64,000 bases of DNA from an uncultured Rhodoferax sp. (GCF_946221635.1 NZ_CAMIHB010000006.1:120134-184133); one strand, 5' to 3'; counted from the stretch's first letter, positions 52,119 through 63,013 are shown. Notes: generated from the letters alone by a model not told the origin. Numbers and translations: made by a program.

Positions 52119-53900
52119 TCAGGGGACGCTACCGCGGGCGATCAGCCATTCCTTGAGCAAGGGCGGCGTCATAGGCTTGGCGTACAAATACCCTTGCCCT
52201 TCGTGGCAACCCAGCTTGCGCAGGGTCTGGGCCTGGGCTTCGTCCTCAATCCCTTCGGCAATGACCGTGAGGTTCAGATTGCGCCCCAGTTCAATGACCA
52301 TGGAAGCAATATGCCCGCCACACACATCCTTCTGCAGCTCGGAGACAAAGGCTCTGTCGATTTTCAGACGATCAATGGGCAATTGCCTCAGTTGGCTCAG
52401 GGAAGAGTAGCCCGTCCCGAAATCGTCAATCGCAATGGTGATGCCCATCTCCCGCACCAGGTTCAGGGTCTCCAGCATGAAATCGGCATCCTCCATCGCC
52501 ACCGACTCCGTGATCTCCAGTTCCAGGCAGTTGGGGCTGATGCCGGTATCCAGCAGGGCCGCATTGAGCTTGTCGAGAAACTCAGGATGCCGGAACTGGA
52601 TTTGCGACACGTTGACTGACATGCGCATCTCCGACAACCCCATGGCCTGCAGGCGCACCAGCTCATGGCAGGACATGCGCAGCACCCAATCCCCGATGGC
52701 CACGATCATCCCGGACGCCTCCGCCAGCGGAATAAACCGATCCGGGGGGACGAAGCTTCCATCCTCGTTGCGCCAACGGATCAGTGCTTCCATCCCCACC
52801 ACCTTGCCCGAGGCAAGGTTGATCTGGGGTTGGTAAACGATGAAAAGGCGTTCGCTCTCCACCGCACTGCGCAAGCTCTGCAGCAGGCGCACCCGCTCCC
52901 GGATATCCGAGCCCATTTCACTGGAGAACATCACGAAGCTGCCACGCCGGCTCTTCTTGGCGCGCTTCAAGGCGATGTTGGCATCCTTGAGCGCATCGCG
53001 CCCGGTCACGCCATCGGACAGCAGCTTGGTCAAGCCCATTGTGGCTGTGACCATCATGGAGTCGTCCTGAACCTGAAAAGGTTCTCGAAACATCGCCAGC
53101 ACGCGCAGCGGGTTGACCACCGTCTCGGCACCCATCAGTCCAAAGGTGTCGCTGCCGATGCGGGCCAGAATGACTTCGTCACCCAGCTCAGCCTTGAGCC
53201 GATCCGCCACGGATTGCAGCAGACGATCCCCTTGCTGATGGCCCAAGGCGTCGTTGATTTCGGAAAAATCGTCAATGTCGAGGATCGCAATGACGTCGTC
53301 CGCGCCGGGATGCGCACGCAGACGTTCTTCGCTCAGGTCGATGAACTTGTTGCGGTTGGGCAAGCAGGACAGGCGGTCATAAAACGCCAGCTCGTCCAGC
53401 TTGCGGATCTGTTCGTAAGCCCGCAGGGCAGCTGTCACCGTGGCGTACAGCTTGGTCCGTGTCAGCTCGGACTTGGTCTTGTAATCGTTGATGTCGAAAT
53501 CGTGGATAGTTTCGATTTCGGGGGCATAGCCGGGTTGGCCCGTACGCAGAATGATGCGCAGTTCGGTGAGCTTGAGCTGCTGGCGAATTGTCTTGACCAA
53601 TGCCAAGCCTGCATCCTCGCGCTCCATAACTACGTCCAGCAGAACGACGGCCACATCACGCTCGGCGTGGAGCAGCTTGGTCGCCTCCGATGCGGAATAT
53701 GCGTGCAGAAATTGCAGTGGGCGCCCCAGGATCTTGATACCCGCCAAGGCAAAGGTGGTTGCCCGGTGCACATCGGGTTCGTCGTCCACCACCAGCAGGC
53801 GCCAAACCGCTTCTTTCTCATTACCGTTGACGACTTCATCCTCCAGAAAGTGGAGTGCGTCAGAGTCTGTATGGGGACCCAGCAGATTCTCGGTATTCAT
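52119..53900 (-). CDS. response regulator with degenerate GGDEF and EAL domain
   Basis: The 593-residue cytoplasmic protein has a receiver domain (WRLLVVDDEPDVHRATTFAL, with VVLLDVVMERE as the phosphorylation Asp), the DUF3369-type linker (RLPNRN precursor region LAFYDRLSCLPNRNKFID), a GGDEF domain and an EAL domain. The GGDEF motif is changed to GSDTF (LARIGSDTFGLM), so cyclase activity is lost. The EAL domain is intact (EALIRWRNED, IDDFGTGYSSLSQL, KIDRAFV), so it is probably a phosphodiesterase controlled by phosphorylation. ATG at 53900 is preferred over 53918. Confidence 0.9.
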   Translation of the reverse strand: MNTENLLGPHTDSDALHFLEDEVVNGNEKEAVWRLLVVDDEPDVHRATTFALAGIKILGRPLQFLHAYSASEATKLLHAERDVAVVLLDVVMEREDAGLALVKTIRQQLKLTELRIILRTGQPGYAPEIETIHDFDINDYKTKSELTRTKLYATVTAALRAYEQIRKLDELAFYDRLSCLPNRNKFIDLSEERLRAHPGADDVIAILDIDDFSEINDALGHQQGDRLLQSVADRLKAELGDEVILARIGSDTFGLMGAETVVNPLRVLAMFREPFQVQDDSMMVTATMGLTKLLSDGVTGRDALKDANIALKRAKKSRRGSFVMFSSEMGSDIRERVRLLQSLRSAVESERLFIVYQPQINLASGKVVGMEALIRWRNEDGSFVPPDRFIPLAEASGMIVAIGDWVLRMSCHELVRLQAMGLSEMRMSVNVSQIQFRHPEFLDKLNAALLDTGISPNCLELEITESVAMEDADFMLETLNLVREMGITIAIDDFGTGYSSLSQLRQLPIDRLKIDRAFVSELQKDVCGGHIASMVIELGRNLNLTVIAEGIEDEAQAQTLRKLGCHEGQGYLYAKPMTPPLLKEWLIARGSVP

Positions 53901-54037
53901 GAGGCCATTGTGCACCAAGCGCTCCCGAAAAGTCAGTGCCCCGCCCAGCGCTGGCGGTGCTTCTTAGGGCAAATCCGTAGGAAAACAGCCCCTCATGGGG
54001 ATAACCCAGGGGACTTGCCCGCACCCGTACGGGTGGA

Positions 54038-55657
54038 TCACTCCCACTCGATGGTGGCAGGAGGCTTGGAGCTCACGTCGTAGGTGACGCGGTTGATGCC
54101 GCGCACCTCGTTGATGATGCGGCCAGACACCTTCTTAAGCAGTGCATAGGGCAACTCTGCCCAGTCGGCGGTCATGAAGTCACTGGTCTGCACGGCGCGC
54201 AGGGCCACCACGTAGTCGTAGGTGCGGCCATCGCCCATGACGCCCACGCTCTTGACGGGCAGGAAGACCGTGAAAGCCTGGCTGGTCAACTCGTACCAGG
54301 TTTTGCCGGTGGCCTCGTCCTTGAAGTTGCGCAGCTCCTCAATAAAGATGGCGTCTGCACGGCGCAGCAAGTCTGCGTAATCCTTCTTCACCTCACCCAG
54401 AATGCGCACGCCCAGGCCGGGGCCGGGGAAGGGATGGCGGTAGACCATATCGTGGGGCAGACCCAGCGCCACGCCCAGTTCGCGCACCTCGTCCTTGAAC
54501 AGGTCGCGCAGCGGCTCCAGCAGCTTCAGGCCCAATTGCTCGGGCAGGCCGCCCACGTTGTGGTGACTCTTGATGGTGACCGCCTTCTTGCTCTTGGCAC
54601 CGCCCGACTCGATGACGTCAGGATAAATGGTGCCCTGGGCCAGGAAGGTTGCTCCTTTTTTGCTAGCGCCTTGCGCAGTCAATTCGCGGGCTTGCGCCTT
54701 GAAAACCTCTACAAACTCACGTCCGATGATCTTGCGCTTGGCCTCTGGATCCGCCACGCCCGCCAGATGCCCCAGGAACTGGGCTTCGGCATCCACGCGG
54801 ATGACCTTGGCATGCAGCTTGCCAACGAACATGTCCATGACCATGTCGCCTTCATTGAGGCGCAGCAGGCCGTGGTCCACAAACACGCAGGTCAGCTGGT
54901 CGCCAATGGCGCGGTGGATCAGGGCCGCGGCCACCGAGGAGTCCACGCCGCCTGACAAGCCCAAAATCACTTCCTCATCACCCACTTGCTCGCGGATCTT
55001 TTCCACGGCTTCGGCAATGTAGTCCCCCATGATCCAGTCGGCACGGGTAGCGCAGATGTCCAGCACAAAACGGCGCAGCAGCGCGGCGCCCTGCTTGGTA
55101 TGGGTCACCTCGGGGTGGAACTGCACGGCGTAGAAGCGGCGCTCCTCGTCCGCCATGCCGGCGATCGGGCAGCTCGGTGTGCTGGCCATGAGCTTGAAGC
55201 CCGGCGGCAGTTCGGTCACTTTGTCGCCATGGCTCATCCAGACCTGCAGCATGCCGTAGCCCTCGGCCGTAGTGAAGTCGGCAATATCCTTCAGCAGCGC
55301 GGTATGGCCATGGGCGCGCACGTCGGCGTAACCAAACTCGCGCTTGTGGCCGCCTTCGACCTTGCCGCCCAGCTGCCAGGCCATGGTCTGCATGCCATAG
55401 CAAATGCCCAGCACCGGCACGCCCAGCTCGAACACGGCTTGCGGGGCCTTGTCGGTCGTGTCTTCATAAACGCTGGCGTGGCTGCCGGAGAGAATGACAC
55501 CCTTGAGGCTGCCATCTGCCGCATACTGGCGCACCCATTCGTCGGACACATCGCAAGGATGTACCTCGCAGAACACATGGGCTTCGCGCACGCGACGCGC
55601 AATCAGTTGGGTAACCTGGGAACCGAAATCGAGGATGAGGATTTTCTGGTGCTGCAT
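54038..55657 (-). CDS. guaA: GMP synthase (glutamine-hydrolysing)
   Basis: GuaA makes GMP from XMP, glutamine and ATP. The 539-residue enzyme has the glutaminase domain (GICYGMQTMAWQLGG with the catalytic Cys; PEVTHTKQG with His), the ATP-pyrophosphatase P-loop (GLSGGVDSSVAAAL near residue 240) and the dimerisation domain ending NRVTYDVSSKPPATIEWE. The segment ASKKGAT is longer than usual and coincides with a partial dispersed repeat. Start ATG 55657 gives the standard MQHQKILILDFGSQ. Confidence 0.95.
   Translation of the reverse strand: MQHQKILILDFGSQVTQLIARRVREAHVFCEVHPCDVSDEWVRQYAADGSLKGVILSGSHASVYEDTTDKAPQAVFELGVPVLGICYGMQTMAWQLGGKVEGGHKREFGYADVRAHGHTALLKDIADFTTAEGYGMLQVWMSHGDKVTELPPGFKLMASTPSCPIAGMADEERRFYAVQFHPEVTHTKQGAALLRRFVLDICATRADWIMGDYIAEAVEKIREQVGDEEVILGLSGGVDSSVAAALIHRAIGDQLTCVFVDHGLLRLNEGDMVMDMFVGKLHAKVIRVDAEAQFLGHLAGVADPEAKRKIIGREFVEVFKAQARELTAQGASKKGATFLAQGTIYPDVIESGGAKSKKAVTIKSHHNVGGLPEQLGLKLLEPLRDLFKDEVRELGVALGLPHDMVYRHPFPGPGLGVRILGEVKKDYADLLRRADAIFIEELRNFKDEATGKTWYELTSQAFTVFLPVKSVGVMGDGRTYDYVVALRAVQTSDFMTADWAELPYALLKKVSGRIINEVRGINRVTYDVSSKPPATIEWE
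54647..54669 (-). repeat. partial copy of the dispersed repeat inside guaA
   Basis: On the coding strand GCTAGCAAAAAAGGAGCAAC encodes ASKKGAT. It matches the partial copy in tex and the first half of the patatin copy, in the same reading frame. Confidence 0.4.
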
Positions 55658-55690
55658 GGTGAATGAGAAAAGTCTGTCGTTCAAAGCAAA

Positions 55691-55712
55691 GGGCCGTCGC
55701 GGAGGACGGCCC
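55691..55712 (-). terminator. hairpin between guaB and guaA
   Basis: A perfect 8-base stem GGGCCGTC / GACGGCCC is followed on the minus strand by TTTGCTTTG. It lies after the guaB stop and before guaA, so it could reduce read-through or act as a partial terminator. Confidence 0.6.
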
Positions 55713-55723
55713 TGGATCGGCCA

Positions 55724-57193
<1,470 letters not shown>

Positions 57194-57267
57194 GTCAAAG
57201 CTCCAAAAATCGAATTGTACCCGCGTCGATTTGGTCTTGCTCGGGCCAGCGCGCTACACTTCCCGGC

Positions 57268-57777
57268 ATGAAACCGTTGCACGCACTCCTGGCAGTTGTT
57301 TTGGCCTGTTCCGCCGCAGGCGCTTACGCCCAGTGGCAGTGGTTGGACAAGGATGGCCACAAAGTCTTCAGTGACCGTGCGCCCGGTGCGGATATCCCGG
57401 AGAAAAACATCCTCAAGCGCCCTGCTGGAGCCGCATCGCGCGTGCCCGTCTCCACTGCGGCCCCGACTACGGACGGCACCACGCCGGCGCCCGCTCCTGC
57501 GCTGGCAGCAAGCAAACCCGCTGGTGACAAGACCCTGGAAGCCAAGAAGAAGCAGGCGGAAGAAGCAGAGGCTGCCAAACGCAAGGCCGAAGAAGAGCGG
57601 ATTGCCAAAGCCAAGGCAGAAAACTGCACACGAGCCAAACAGGCCAAGGCCACCTTTGACAGCGGCGTTCGTGTATCGCGCACCAACGCCAATGGCGAAC
57701 GTGAGGTTTTGGACGACGCCGCGCGTGCCGCTGAAACCCAGCGCATCCAGGGCATCATCGACAGCGACTGCAAGTAA
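57268..57777 (+). CDS. DUF4124 domain protein with Lys/Glu-rich tail
   Basis: The 169-residue protein has a signal peptide (KPLHALLAVVLACSAAGAYA). A DUF4124 domain follows (QWQWLDKDGHKVFSDRAPGA), then a Pro/Ala-rich linker and a helical Lys/Glu-rich stretch (EAKKKQAEEAEAAKRKAEEE). The function is unknown; it is probably periplasmic. It is divergent from guaB. Confidence 0.85.
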   Translation: MKPLHALLAVVLACSAAGAYAQWQWLDKDGHKVFSDRAPGADIPEKNILKRPAGAASRVPVSTAAPTTDGTTPAPAPALAASKPAGDKTLEAKKKQAEEAEAAKRKAEEERIAKAKAENCTRAKQAKATFDSGVRVSRTNANGEREVLDDAARAAETQRIQGIIDSDCK

Positions 57778-57786
57778 GGCGTTGGC

Positions 57787-58134
57787 TCAGTAGCCCGCTT
57801 TGGCGCCGGCCCGGCGTTTGGCAAAGAGCCCCGCAGACTTGGCACCTTGCTTGGCAAAGCGTTCCCTGCGCGCCACCTTGGGGTCGACGGTCAGGGGGCG
57901 GTGCAGCTCCACCCTGTCGCCCTCGCGCAAGACCTGGCTGCCAGAAACCTTGCGCCCCCAGATGCCCAAAGCCAAAGCATCGATCTCTTCTTGAGGCAGG
58001 GGCTCAAGCAAGCCACTTTGGCGTACCGCCATGCTGGCCGTACCGCCACTCGGCAGCTTCAGGCTGCAGCTTTGCACCGCGCGGGGCCCCAGCGCCATTA
58101 CCACGGTGACGGTGATGCCCGACTCAGTCTCCAT
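57787..58134 (-). CDS. rnfH: RnfH family protein
   Basis: The 115-residue protein has the ubiquitin-like RnfH fold (ITVTVVMALGPRAVQSCSLK, then LREGDRVELHRPLTVDPKVA). The C-terminal extension is Lys/Arg-rich. It overlaps ratA by 11 bases, as usual in betaproteobacteria. The role is uncertain; the conserved link with ratA and smpB points to ribosome or trans-translation functions. Confidence 0.88.
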   Translation of the reverse strand: METESGITVTVVMALGPRAVQSCSLKLPSGGTASMAVRQSGLLEPLPQEEIDALALGIWGRKVSGSQVLREGDRVELHRPLTVDPKVARRERFAKQGAKSAGLFAKRRAGAKAGY

Positions 58135-58567
58135 AGACCTGCTGTGCCCGCTTGACAAAGGCATCCACCAGGCTGGCGGCAATCTTGTCGAAAACCGGGC
58201 CTACCAGTGCGCCCAAGGTCGCGCTCTCGAAGCCATAGTGCAACTCCAACTCCACCTTGCAGGCGCGCTGGCTACCGTCGCCCAGGGGCAGAAAGTTCCA
58301 GGCGCCGTCCAGGCGCGAAAAGGGCCCGTTGACCAAGGCCATGCCGACCTGGCGGTCCTGAACATGGGTGTTGCGCGTGGTGAAGGTCTGGCGCACCCCG
58401 CCAAAAGAAATGCCGACCTCGGCGGTCATTCCTTCCAGGCTCTCCTCCAGTACCTTGGCGTGGTCGCACCACGGCAGGAATTGCGGGTATCGGGCCACAT
58501 CGGTGACCAGGCGGTACATCTCATCGGGGCTGTACCAGATCAGGACGGACTTGTGAACAGTTTTCAT
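58124..58567 (-). CDS. ratA: RatA-type START-domain protein
   Basis: The 147-residue protein is of the RatA (YfjG) type. It starts MKTVHKSVLIWYSPDEMYRL and has the conserved DVARYPQFLPWCDHAKVLEE and the C-terminal VGPVFDKIAASLVDAFVKRA. In Escherichia coli RatA can bind the 50S subunit; some members have a coenzyme-Q-binding role. It is divergent from smpB, a widely conserved arrangement. Confidence 0.9.
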   Translation of the reverse strand: MKTVHKSVLIWYSPDEMYRLVTDVARYPQFLPWCDHAKVLEESLEGMTAEVGISFGGVRQTFTTRNTHVQDRQVGMALVNGPFSRLDGAWNFLPLGDGSQRACKVELELHYGFESATLGALVGPVFDKIAASLVDAFVKRAQQVYGD

Positions 58568-58649
58568 AGAATGGCGGTCTGCGCGGGATTGTAGACAAGC
58601 CCTCTGCGTCTTCCCTTTCAATCCCGCCTGTCATCCCCATCTGAGTGCA

Positions 58650-59123
58650 ATGGCCAAAAAACCTGAAACTGCTTCCCGCATCGCCGACAACAAGAAGGCC
58701 GCGTTCAATTACTTCTTCGAAGAACGCTTCGAGGCTGGCCTGGTGCTGGAAGGCTGGGAGGTCAAGTCCCTGCGAGAGGGCAAAGTGCAGCTCACCGATG
58801 GCTATGTGGTGATCCGCAATGGCGAACTGTTCATCATCGGTCTGCAGATCAACCCGCTGCATACGGCCTCCAGCCATGTGCATCCGGACAATGTGCGCAC
58901 CAAGAAGCTGCTGATGCACAAGGAAGAGATCAAGCGCCTCATCGGCAAAGTGGAGCAGAAGGGCTACACCCTGGTGCCGGTCAACCTGCACTGGAAGAGT
59001 GGCAAGGTGAAGTGCGAGATCGCCCTGGCCAAGGGCAAGGCCGAACACGACAAGCGCGACACCATCAAGGACCGCGAGGGCAAGCGCGAGGTGGAACGGG
59101 CCATGAAAGAACGCCACCGCTGA
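58650..59123 (+). CDS. smpB: SsrA-binding protein SmpB
   Basis: SmpB brings tmRNA to stalled ribosomes. The 157-residue protein has the typical NKKAAFNYFFEERFEAGLVL start, the GWEVKSLREGKVQLTDGYVV block and the basic tail ending DREGKREVERAMKERHR. It is divergent from ratA-rnfH. Confidence 0.95.
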   Translation: MAKKPETASRIADNKKAAFNYFFEERFEAGLVLEGWEVKSLREGKVQLTDGYVVIRNGELFIIGLQINPLHTASSHVHPDNVRTKKLLMHKEEIKRLIGKVEQKGYTLVPVNLHWKSGKVKCEIALAKGKAEHDKRDTIKDREGKREVERAMKERHR

Positions 59124-59214
59124 TTTTTTTCGGGCGGCAGGGAATAAAGTGGGGCCGCCAAGTGTTTATCCGGGAAGCAAGCACCCGTTTGCCCAACCCC
59201 AACCGGAGAACCCC

Positions 59215-59628
59215 ATGAAACTCGCTCTGCCCCTGACTCTTGCCACCGCCCTGCTGGGCGCCTGTGCCACCATGGCCGATCCTGCCGCCGTCAAGGTGAG
59301 CAACGGCCTGCTGACCGGCGCCAATGGCATGACCCTCTACACCTTTGACAAGGACACCGCTGGCAGCGGCAAATCGGTCTGCAACGGCCCCTGCGCCACC
59401 AACTGGCCCCCGCTGATGGCCCAGGACGGCGACAAGGCCAGCGGCAACTACTCCATCGTGACACGCGACGATGGCAAGAAGCAATGGGCCTTCCAGGGCA
59501 AGCCGCTCTACTTCTGGATCAAGGACGGCAAGGCTGGCGACACCACGGGCGACGGTTTCATGAACGTGTGGCACGTCGTGAAAATGCCCGCACCCGCACC
59601 CGCACCCGCGGCCAGCCCGGCCTACTGA
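59215..59628 (+). CDS. COG4315-type lipoprotein with secreted repeats
   Basis: The 137-residue protein has a lipoprotein signal (LLGAC lipobox) and two repeat units of the COG4315 type (GMTLYTFDKDTAGSGKSVCN; KPLYFWIKDGKAGDTTGDGF). The Cys pair in CNGPCATNWPPL is typical. The C-terminus is a run of Pro-Ala coded by four CCCGCA hexamers. It precedes the ECF sigma factor gene by 19 bases and may be in the same operon. Confidence 0.88.
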   Translation: MKLALPLTLATALLGACATMADPAAVKVSNGLLTGANGMTLYTFDKDTAGSGKSVCNGPCATNWPPLMAQDGDKASGNYSIVTRDDGKKQWAFQGKPLYFWIKDGKAGDTTGDGFMNVWHVVKMPAPAPAPAASPAY

Positions 59629-59647
59629 GCCTCCACGGAATCCGGGC

Positions 59648-60178
59648 GTGGACCGCTCCGCCTTGGTACTGCACATCCCCGGTCTGCGCCGCTACGCGCG
59701 CGCGCTGACCGGCAATGCCTGGGCTGCGGACGATCTGGTGCAGGACACGCTGGAGCGGGCCTGCTCCAAGTGGCGGCTCTGGCTGGCCGGCACCGACCTG
59801 CGCGCCTGGCTGTTCACGCTGATGCACAACATCCATGCCAACGACACGCGTCGCATGCAGCGCCAGCACCAGGCGGTCCCCCTGGCCGACGCCGAAGAGC
59901 TGCTGCACGACGTGGCCGCCCCGCACCCCGGCGTGGACACGGCGGTGGATCTGCAGCGCTGCCTGATGCAACTGCCCGAAGAACAGCGCTGCGTGCTCCT
60001 GCTGGTGGCGCTGGAAGACATGGACTACGCCACCGTGGCGCGGGTCACCGGCACGCCGGTCGGAACCGTGATGTCGCGGCTGTCGCGCGGGCGGGCACGC
60101 CTGCAGGCCCTGCTGGATGCCCCTGCAGCCCCACCGCACCCCGTGGGCGACGTGCCCAGTCTGCGCGCTGTCCGTTGA
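59648..60178 (+). CDS. ECF RNA polymerase sigma factor
   Basis: The 176-residue factor has region 2 (ADDLVQDTLERACSKWRLW) and region 4 (QLPEEQRCVLLLVALEDMDY, then GTPVGTVMSRLSRGRARL). It begins with a GTG. The following gene codes for a membrane anti-sigma factor. The pair, with the lipoprotein in front, suggests an envelope- or redox-stress response. Confidence 0.9.
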   Translation: MDRSALVLHIPGLRRYARALTGNAWAADDLVQDTLERACSKWRLWLAGTDLRAWLFTLMHNIHANDTRRMQRQHQAVPLADAEELLHDVAAPHPGVDTAVDLQRCLMQLPEEQRCVLLLVALEDMDYATVARVTGTPVGTVMSRLSRGRARLQALLDAPAAPPHPVGDVPSLRAVR

Positions 60179-60188
60179 TGGAATCCCT

Positions 60189-61010
60189 ATGAGTACGCCT
60201 TCCCCCACCACCTTGACCGAAGACACCCTGCATGCGCTGGTGGACGGCCAATTGGGGCCGACCGAACGCGCCGTGGCAGAGGCTTTGCTCGCGCAGGATC
60301 CGCAGGCCCAGGCCACCATTGCCCGCTGGCGCCAGCAACGCACGTTGTTGCGGGGGCTGCATGCAGACCTGCTGCAGGAAGCGCCGCCCGAACATCTGGT
60401 GCAAGCCGCGCGTGGCACGAACTCCGGCCCACGCGGCGTTGCCCCATGGCGCTGGGGCGGATGGGCGGCCAGTCTGCTGCTCGCATTTGCCGCGGGCTGG
60501 CTGGGCGCCGGGCAATGGCGCAATGCGGAGTGGCAGGCTCAATTGGCCCGCCGCCTGCCAGCCACCGAATTTGTGCACCAGGCGAGTCTGGCGCACGCCA
60601 TCTATGCGCCCGAAATACGCCACCCCGTGGAGGTCGGCAGCGCCGAACAGGAGCATCTGGTGAAGTGGCTCTCCAAGCGCCTGGGGCGCCCACTCAAGGT
60701 GCCTGACCTGACGGGCCAGGGCTTTGAACTGGTGGGCGGCCGCCTGTTGCCCGGCGAGACCAAGGAGACGGCCGTGCGCGCCCAGTTCATGTTCCAGAAC
60801 AGCACCGGTGAACGGCTGACCCTGTACCTGGGCGCAGTCAAGGGCGACAGCGCGGGCGTGAATGCGCAGGAATCGGCTTTCCGTTTCGCCACCGAAGGCA
60901 GCATCTCCAGCTTCTACTGGGTGGACCAGGGATTCGGCTACGCGCTCAGCGGCCCGGTTCCGCGCGACAGGCTTATGCTGCTGGCCCAGGCGGTGTACCA
61001 GCAGCTCTAG
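60189..61010 (+). CDS. membrane anti-sigma factor
   Basis: The 273-residue protein has an N-terminal zinc-less anti-sigma domain (TEDTLHALVDGQLGPTERAV) and a single membrane helix (WAASLLLAFAAGWLGAG). The periplasmic sensor domain includes EVGSAEQEHLVKWLSKRLGR and GRLLPGETKETAVRAQFMFQ. It begins ten bases after the sigma-factor stop, so it should hold the sigma factor at the membrane. Confidence 0.86.
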   Translation: MSTPSPTTLTEDTLHALVDGQLGPTERAVAEALLAQDPQAQATIARWRQQRTLLRGLHADLLQEAPPEHLVQAARGTNSGPRGVAPWRWGGWAASLLLAFAAGWLGAGQWRNAEWQAQLARRLPATEFVHQASLAHAIYAPEIRHPVEVGSAEQEHLVKWLSKRLGRPLKVPDLTGQGFELVGGRLLPGETKETAVRAQFMFQNSTGERLTLYLGAVKGDSAGVNAQESAFRFATEGSISSFYWVDQGFGYALSGPVPRDRLMLLAQAVYQQL

Positions 61011-61025
61011 GCGCCGGCCGCAGGT

Positions 61026-62138
61026 TCAGGCCAGATCTCGCAGCGGATGGGAGGCCGCCGGCCACGGGCTGTCGAAGAACGGCGCCACCATCTCGGGCGT
61101 TACCTCCTCAATGCGTGCGGGGTTCCAGCGGGGCGTGTGGTCCTTGTCCACCGCCAGGGCACGTATGCCCTCCACGGTCTCGCTGCTCGCGCCGGACCGC
61201 CCCAGATGCTGGGTGAAGAAGCAGTGGCGCACCATGTCGCGTTCCATTCGCAGGTCATCCGCCAAGGCCATGGTCCGCGCGCGGCGCACCTGCTCCAGCA
61301 CCACATGCAACATCAGCGGCGAGCGCTTGCGCAGTGTGGCTGCTGTGTGCTGCGCCCAATCGCTGCGGTCGGCCTCCAAGGCCTGCACGATGGCGGGCAC
61401 GCTGTCCAGCGCGAAATATTGGTCGATTTGGCCTCTAGCCCTCGTGGAATCTGCGCCAGCAGCTCCTGAAAACATAGCAACCCAGGTATCCAACGGAGCT
61501 GCACCCGACCAGTCCAGGGTCGCCAGCGCGTCCCATGCTTTGGGCAAACGGCCGGATTCGACCAGTTGATCAGCCAAGCCCAGCGCCACGGCTGTGGAAC
61601 CGTCGATCACATCGCCGGTCAGTGCCAGCCATTCGCCGGTACGGCCCGGGCAGCGGCTGAGGAAATAGCCGCCGCCCACGTCCGGGAACAGGCCGATATT
61701 GGTCTCGGGCATGGCCATCTTGGTGTGCTCGCTCACCAGGCGGTGCGAGGCGCCTTGGCTGATCCCCATGCCGCCGCCCATGACGATGCCGTCCATGAAG
61801 GCGATGTAGGGCTTGGGGTAGTGGTGGATCAGGTGGTTGAGCGCGTATTCCTCGGTGAAGAAGTCCTCCAGCGCCGGGTTGCCGGCCAGGGCCGCCTGGT
61901 GGAAAAAGCGGATGTCTCCGCCGGCGCAAAAACCGCCGAACACGCCAGTTTTGGTGCTGCCGCGGATGGCTACGGCCTTGATCGCCGCATCATCTTTCCA
62001 GGCCAGCAGTGTGGCCGTCAGGCTGCGCACCATGGCCAGGCTCAGGGCGTTGAGCGCCTTGGCGCGGTTCAGCGTGATCAGGCCGACCTGGCCACGCACC
62101 TCGGTGAGGACGTCTTCGTTCAGGGTTTGGGCTGTCAT
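61026..62138 (-). CDS. crotonase-family enzyme, 3-hydroxyisobutyryl-CoA hydrolase type
   Basis: The 370-residue protein has the crotonase fold (VGLITLNRAKALNALSLAMV). Its oxyanion-hole region is GGFCAGGDIRFF and the HIBCH-type signature is MDGIVMGGGMGISQGASHRL, followed by MPETNIGLFPDVGGGYFLSR. The length (about 370) fits HIBCH rather than simple enoyl-CoA hydratases. It would act in valine breakdown. The segment AMFSGAAGADSTRAR near residues 221-235 is an in-frame copy of the 45-base repeat. It overlaps the EamA gene by four bases. Confidence 0.9.
   Translation of the reverse strand: MTAQTLNEDVLTEVRGQVGLITLNRAKALNALSLAMVRSLTATLLAWKDDAAIKAVAIRGSTKTGVFGGFCAGGDIRFFHQAALAGNPALEDFFTEEYALNHLIHHYPKPYIAFMDGIVMGGGMGISQGASHRLVSEHTKMAMPETNIGLFPDVGGGYFLSRCPGRTGEWLALTGDVIDGSTAVALGLADQLVESGRLPKAWDALATLDWSGAAPLDTWVAMFSGAAGADSTRARGQIDQYFALDSVPAIVQALEADRSDWAQHTAATLRKRSPLMLHVVLEQVRRARTMALADDLRMERDMVRHCFFTQHLGRSGASSETVEGIRALAVDKDHTPRWNPARIEEVTPEMVAPFFDSPWPAASHPLRDLA
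61435..61479 (-). repeat. 45-bp dispersed repeat, in-frame inside the crotonase gene
   Basis: The coding strand reads TGCTATGTTTTCAGGAGCTG and ends GCGCAGATTCCACGAGGGCT. It encodes AMFSGAAGADSTRAR. The sequence matches the patatin and ygfZ copies base for base in the GCAGATTCCACG core. Confidence 0.85.
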
Positions 62139-63013
62139 GCGCGTTGTCTCCATCCAATCACTTCATTCACCACCAGGGCGCCAATCACCAGCGCCCCACC
62201 CCACAGCACCGGGCTTGCGGGCACTTCGTTCGCGCCCAGCCAGGCCAGCAGAATGCCAAAGATCACCTCCAGAAGCTGAAGCAGGGAAATCTCGGGGGCT
62301 TTCAGGATCTGGGCACAGCGCACGCTAAGCACGCAGGGCACGGCCAGTTGCACCACACCCAGAAAACCCAGCAATGCAACGTCGTGTGCATTGGCCTGAA
62401 ACGGGAAAGACAGCGGCAAGGTGACGATGCAGCAGATCACCGCCCCCACCCACACCGCGGGCATCAGATCGACGTCGTGACCCTGGTCGTGCGAATGCTG
62501 GGTGACGGTCCAGTTGGTGGCGCCGGCAATCGGCACACACAGGGCGACCAGCGTGCCCAGCAACGACACGGAACCAAGTTGCGAGGCGTACATGTAGACA
62601 ATGCCGGCCCCCGCCACCACGATGGCGACCCAGGTGCGCGGCGGTACGCGGTGGCCGATGAAGACGCGTGCGATGAGCGCGGTAAGCAAGGGGCCGACCG
62701 ACATGGTGACCAGCACATTGCCCACGCTGGTGAGCGTGAGTGCGACCATGAAGGCCGTGAACATGACACTCCAGCACAAACCGGAGAGCCAGAAAAACAG
62801 GCCGGCGTGGCGGATCTTGCGGAACACATCACGCCCGCGCACAAAGGGCAGGATCACCAGCAGGCTGAGCACCGTGAAAAACGCGCGCCAGAAGGTGACC
62901 TCAAAGCTGCGCGCAAACTCCAGGTGCCGCGTCACCACTCCCGCGGTAGACCACATGAACGTGACCGCGACCATCAGAAAAATGGCACGGTTGTGCGTGA
63001 GTTTGGTATTCAA
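62135..63013 (-). CDS. EamA-family (DMT) transporter
   Basis: The inner-membrane protein has ten hydrophobic helices in two EamA halves (FLMVAVTFMWSTAGVVTRHL; WSVMFTAFMVALTLTSVGNV). The DMT-type GGALVIGALVVNEVIGW closes the protein. It exports or imports small metabolites; the substrate is unknown. A TTG start at 63013 with GGAGG ten bases upstream is preferred over the ORF start at 63115. Its stop overlaps the crotonase start by four bases. Confidence 0.83.
   Translation of the reverse strand: MNTKLTHNRAIFLMVAVTFMWSTAGVVTRHLEFARSFEVTFWRAFFTVLSLLVILPFVRGRDVFRKIRHAGLFFWLSGLCWSVMFTAFMVALTLTSVGNVLVTMSVGPLLTALIARVFIGHRVPPRTWVAIVVAGAGIVYMYASQLGSVSLLGTLVALCVPIAGATNWTVTQHSHDQGHDVDLMPAVWVGAVICCIVTLPLSFPFQANAHDVALLGFLGVVQLAVPCVLSVRCAQILKAPEISLLQLLEVIFGILLAWLGANEVPASPVLWGGALVIGALVVNEVIGWRQRA

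Noticed and set aside
59587..59612. CCCGCA hexamer repeat as a possible phase-variable tract
   Set aside because: The unit is six bases, so length changes keep the frame and only alter a Pro-Ala tail at the protein end.
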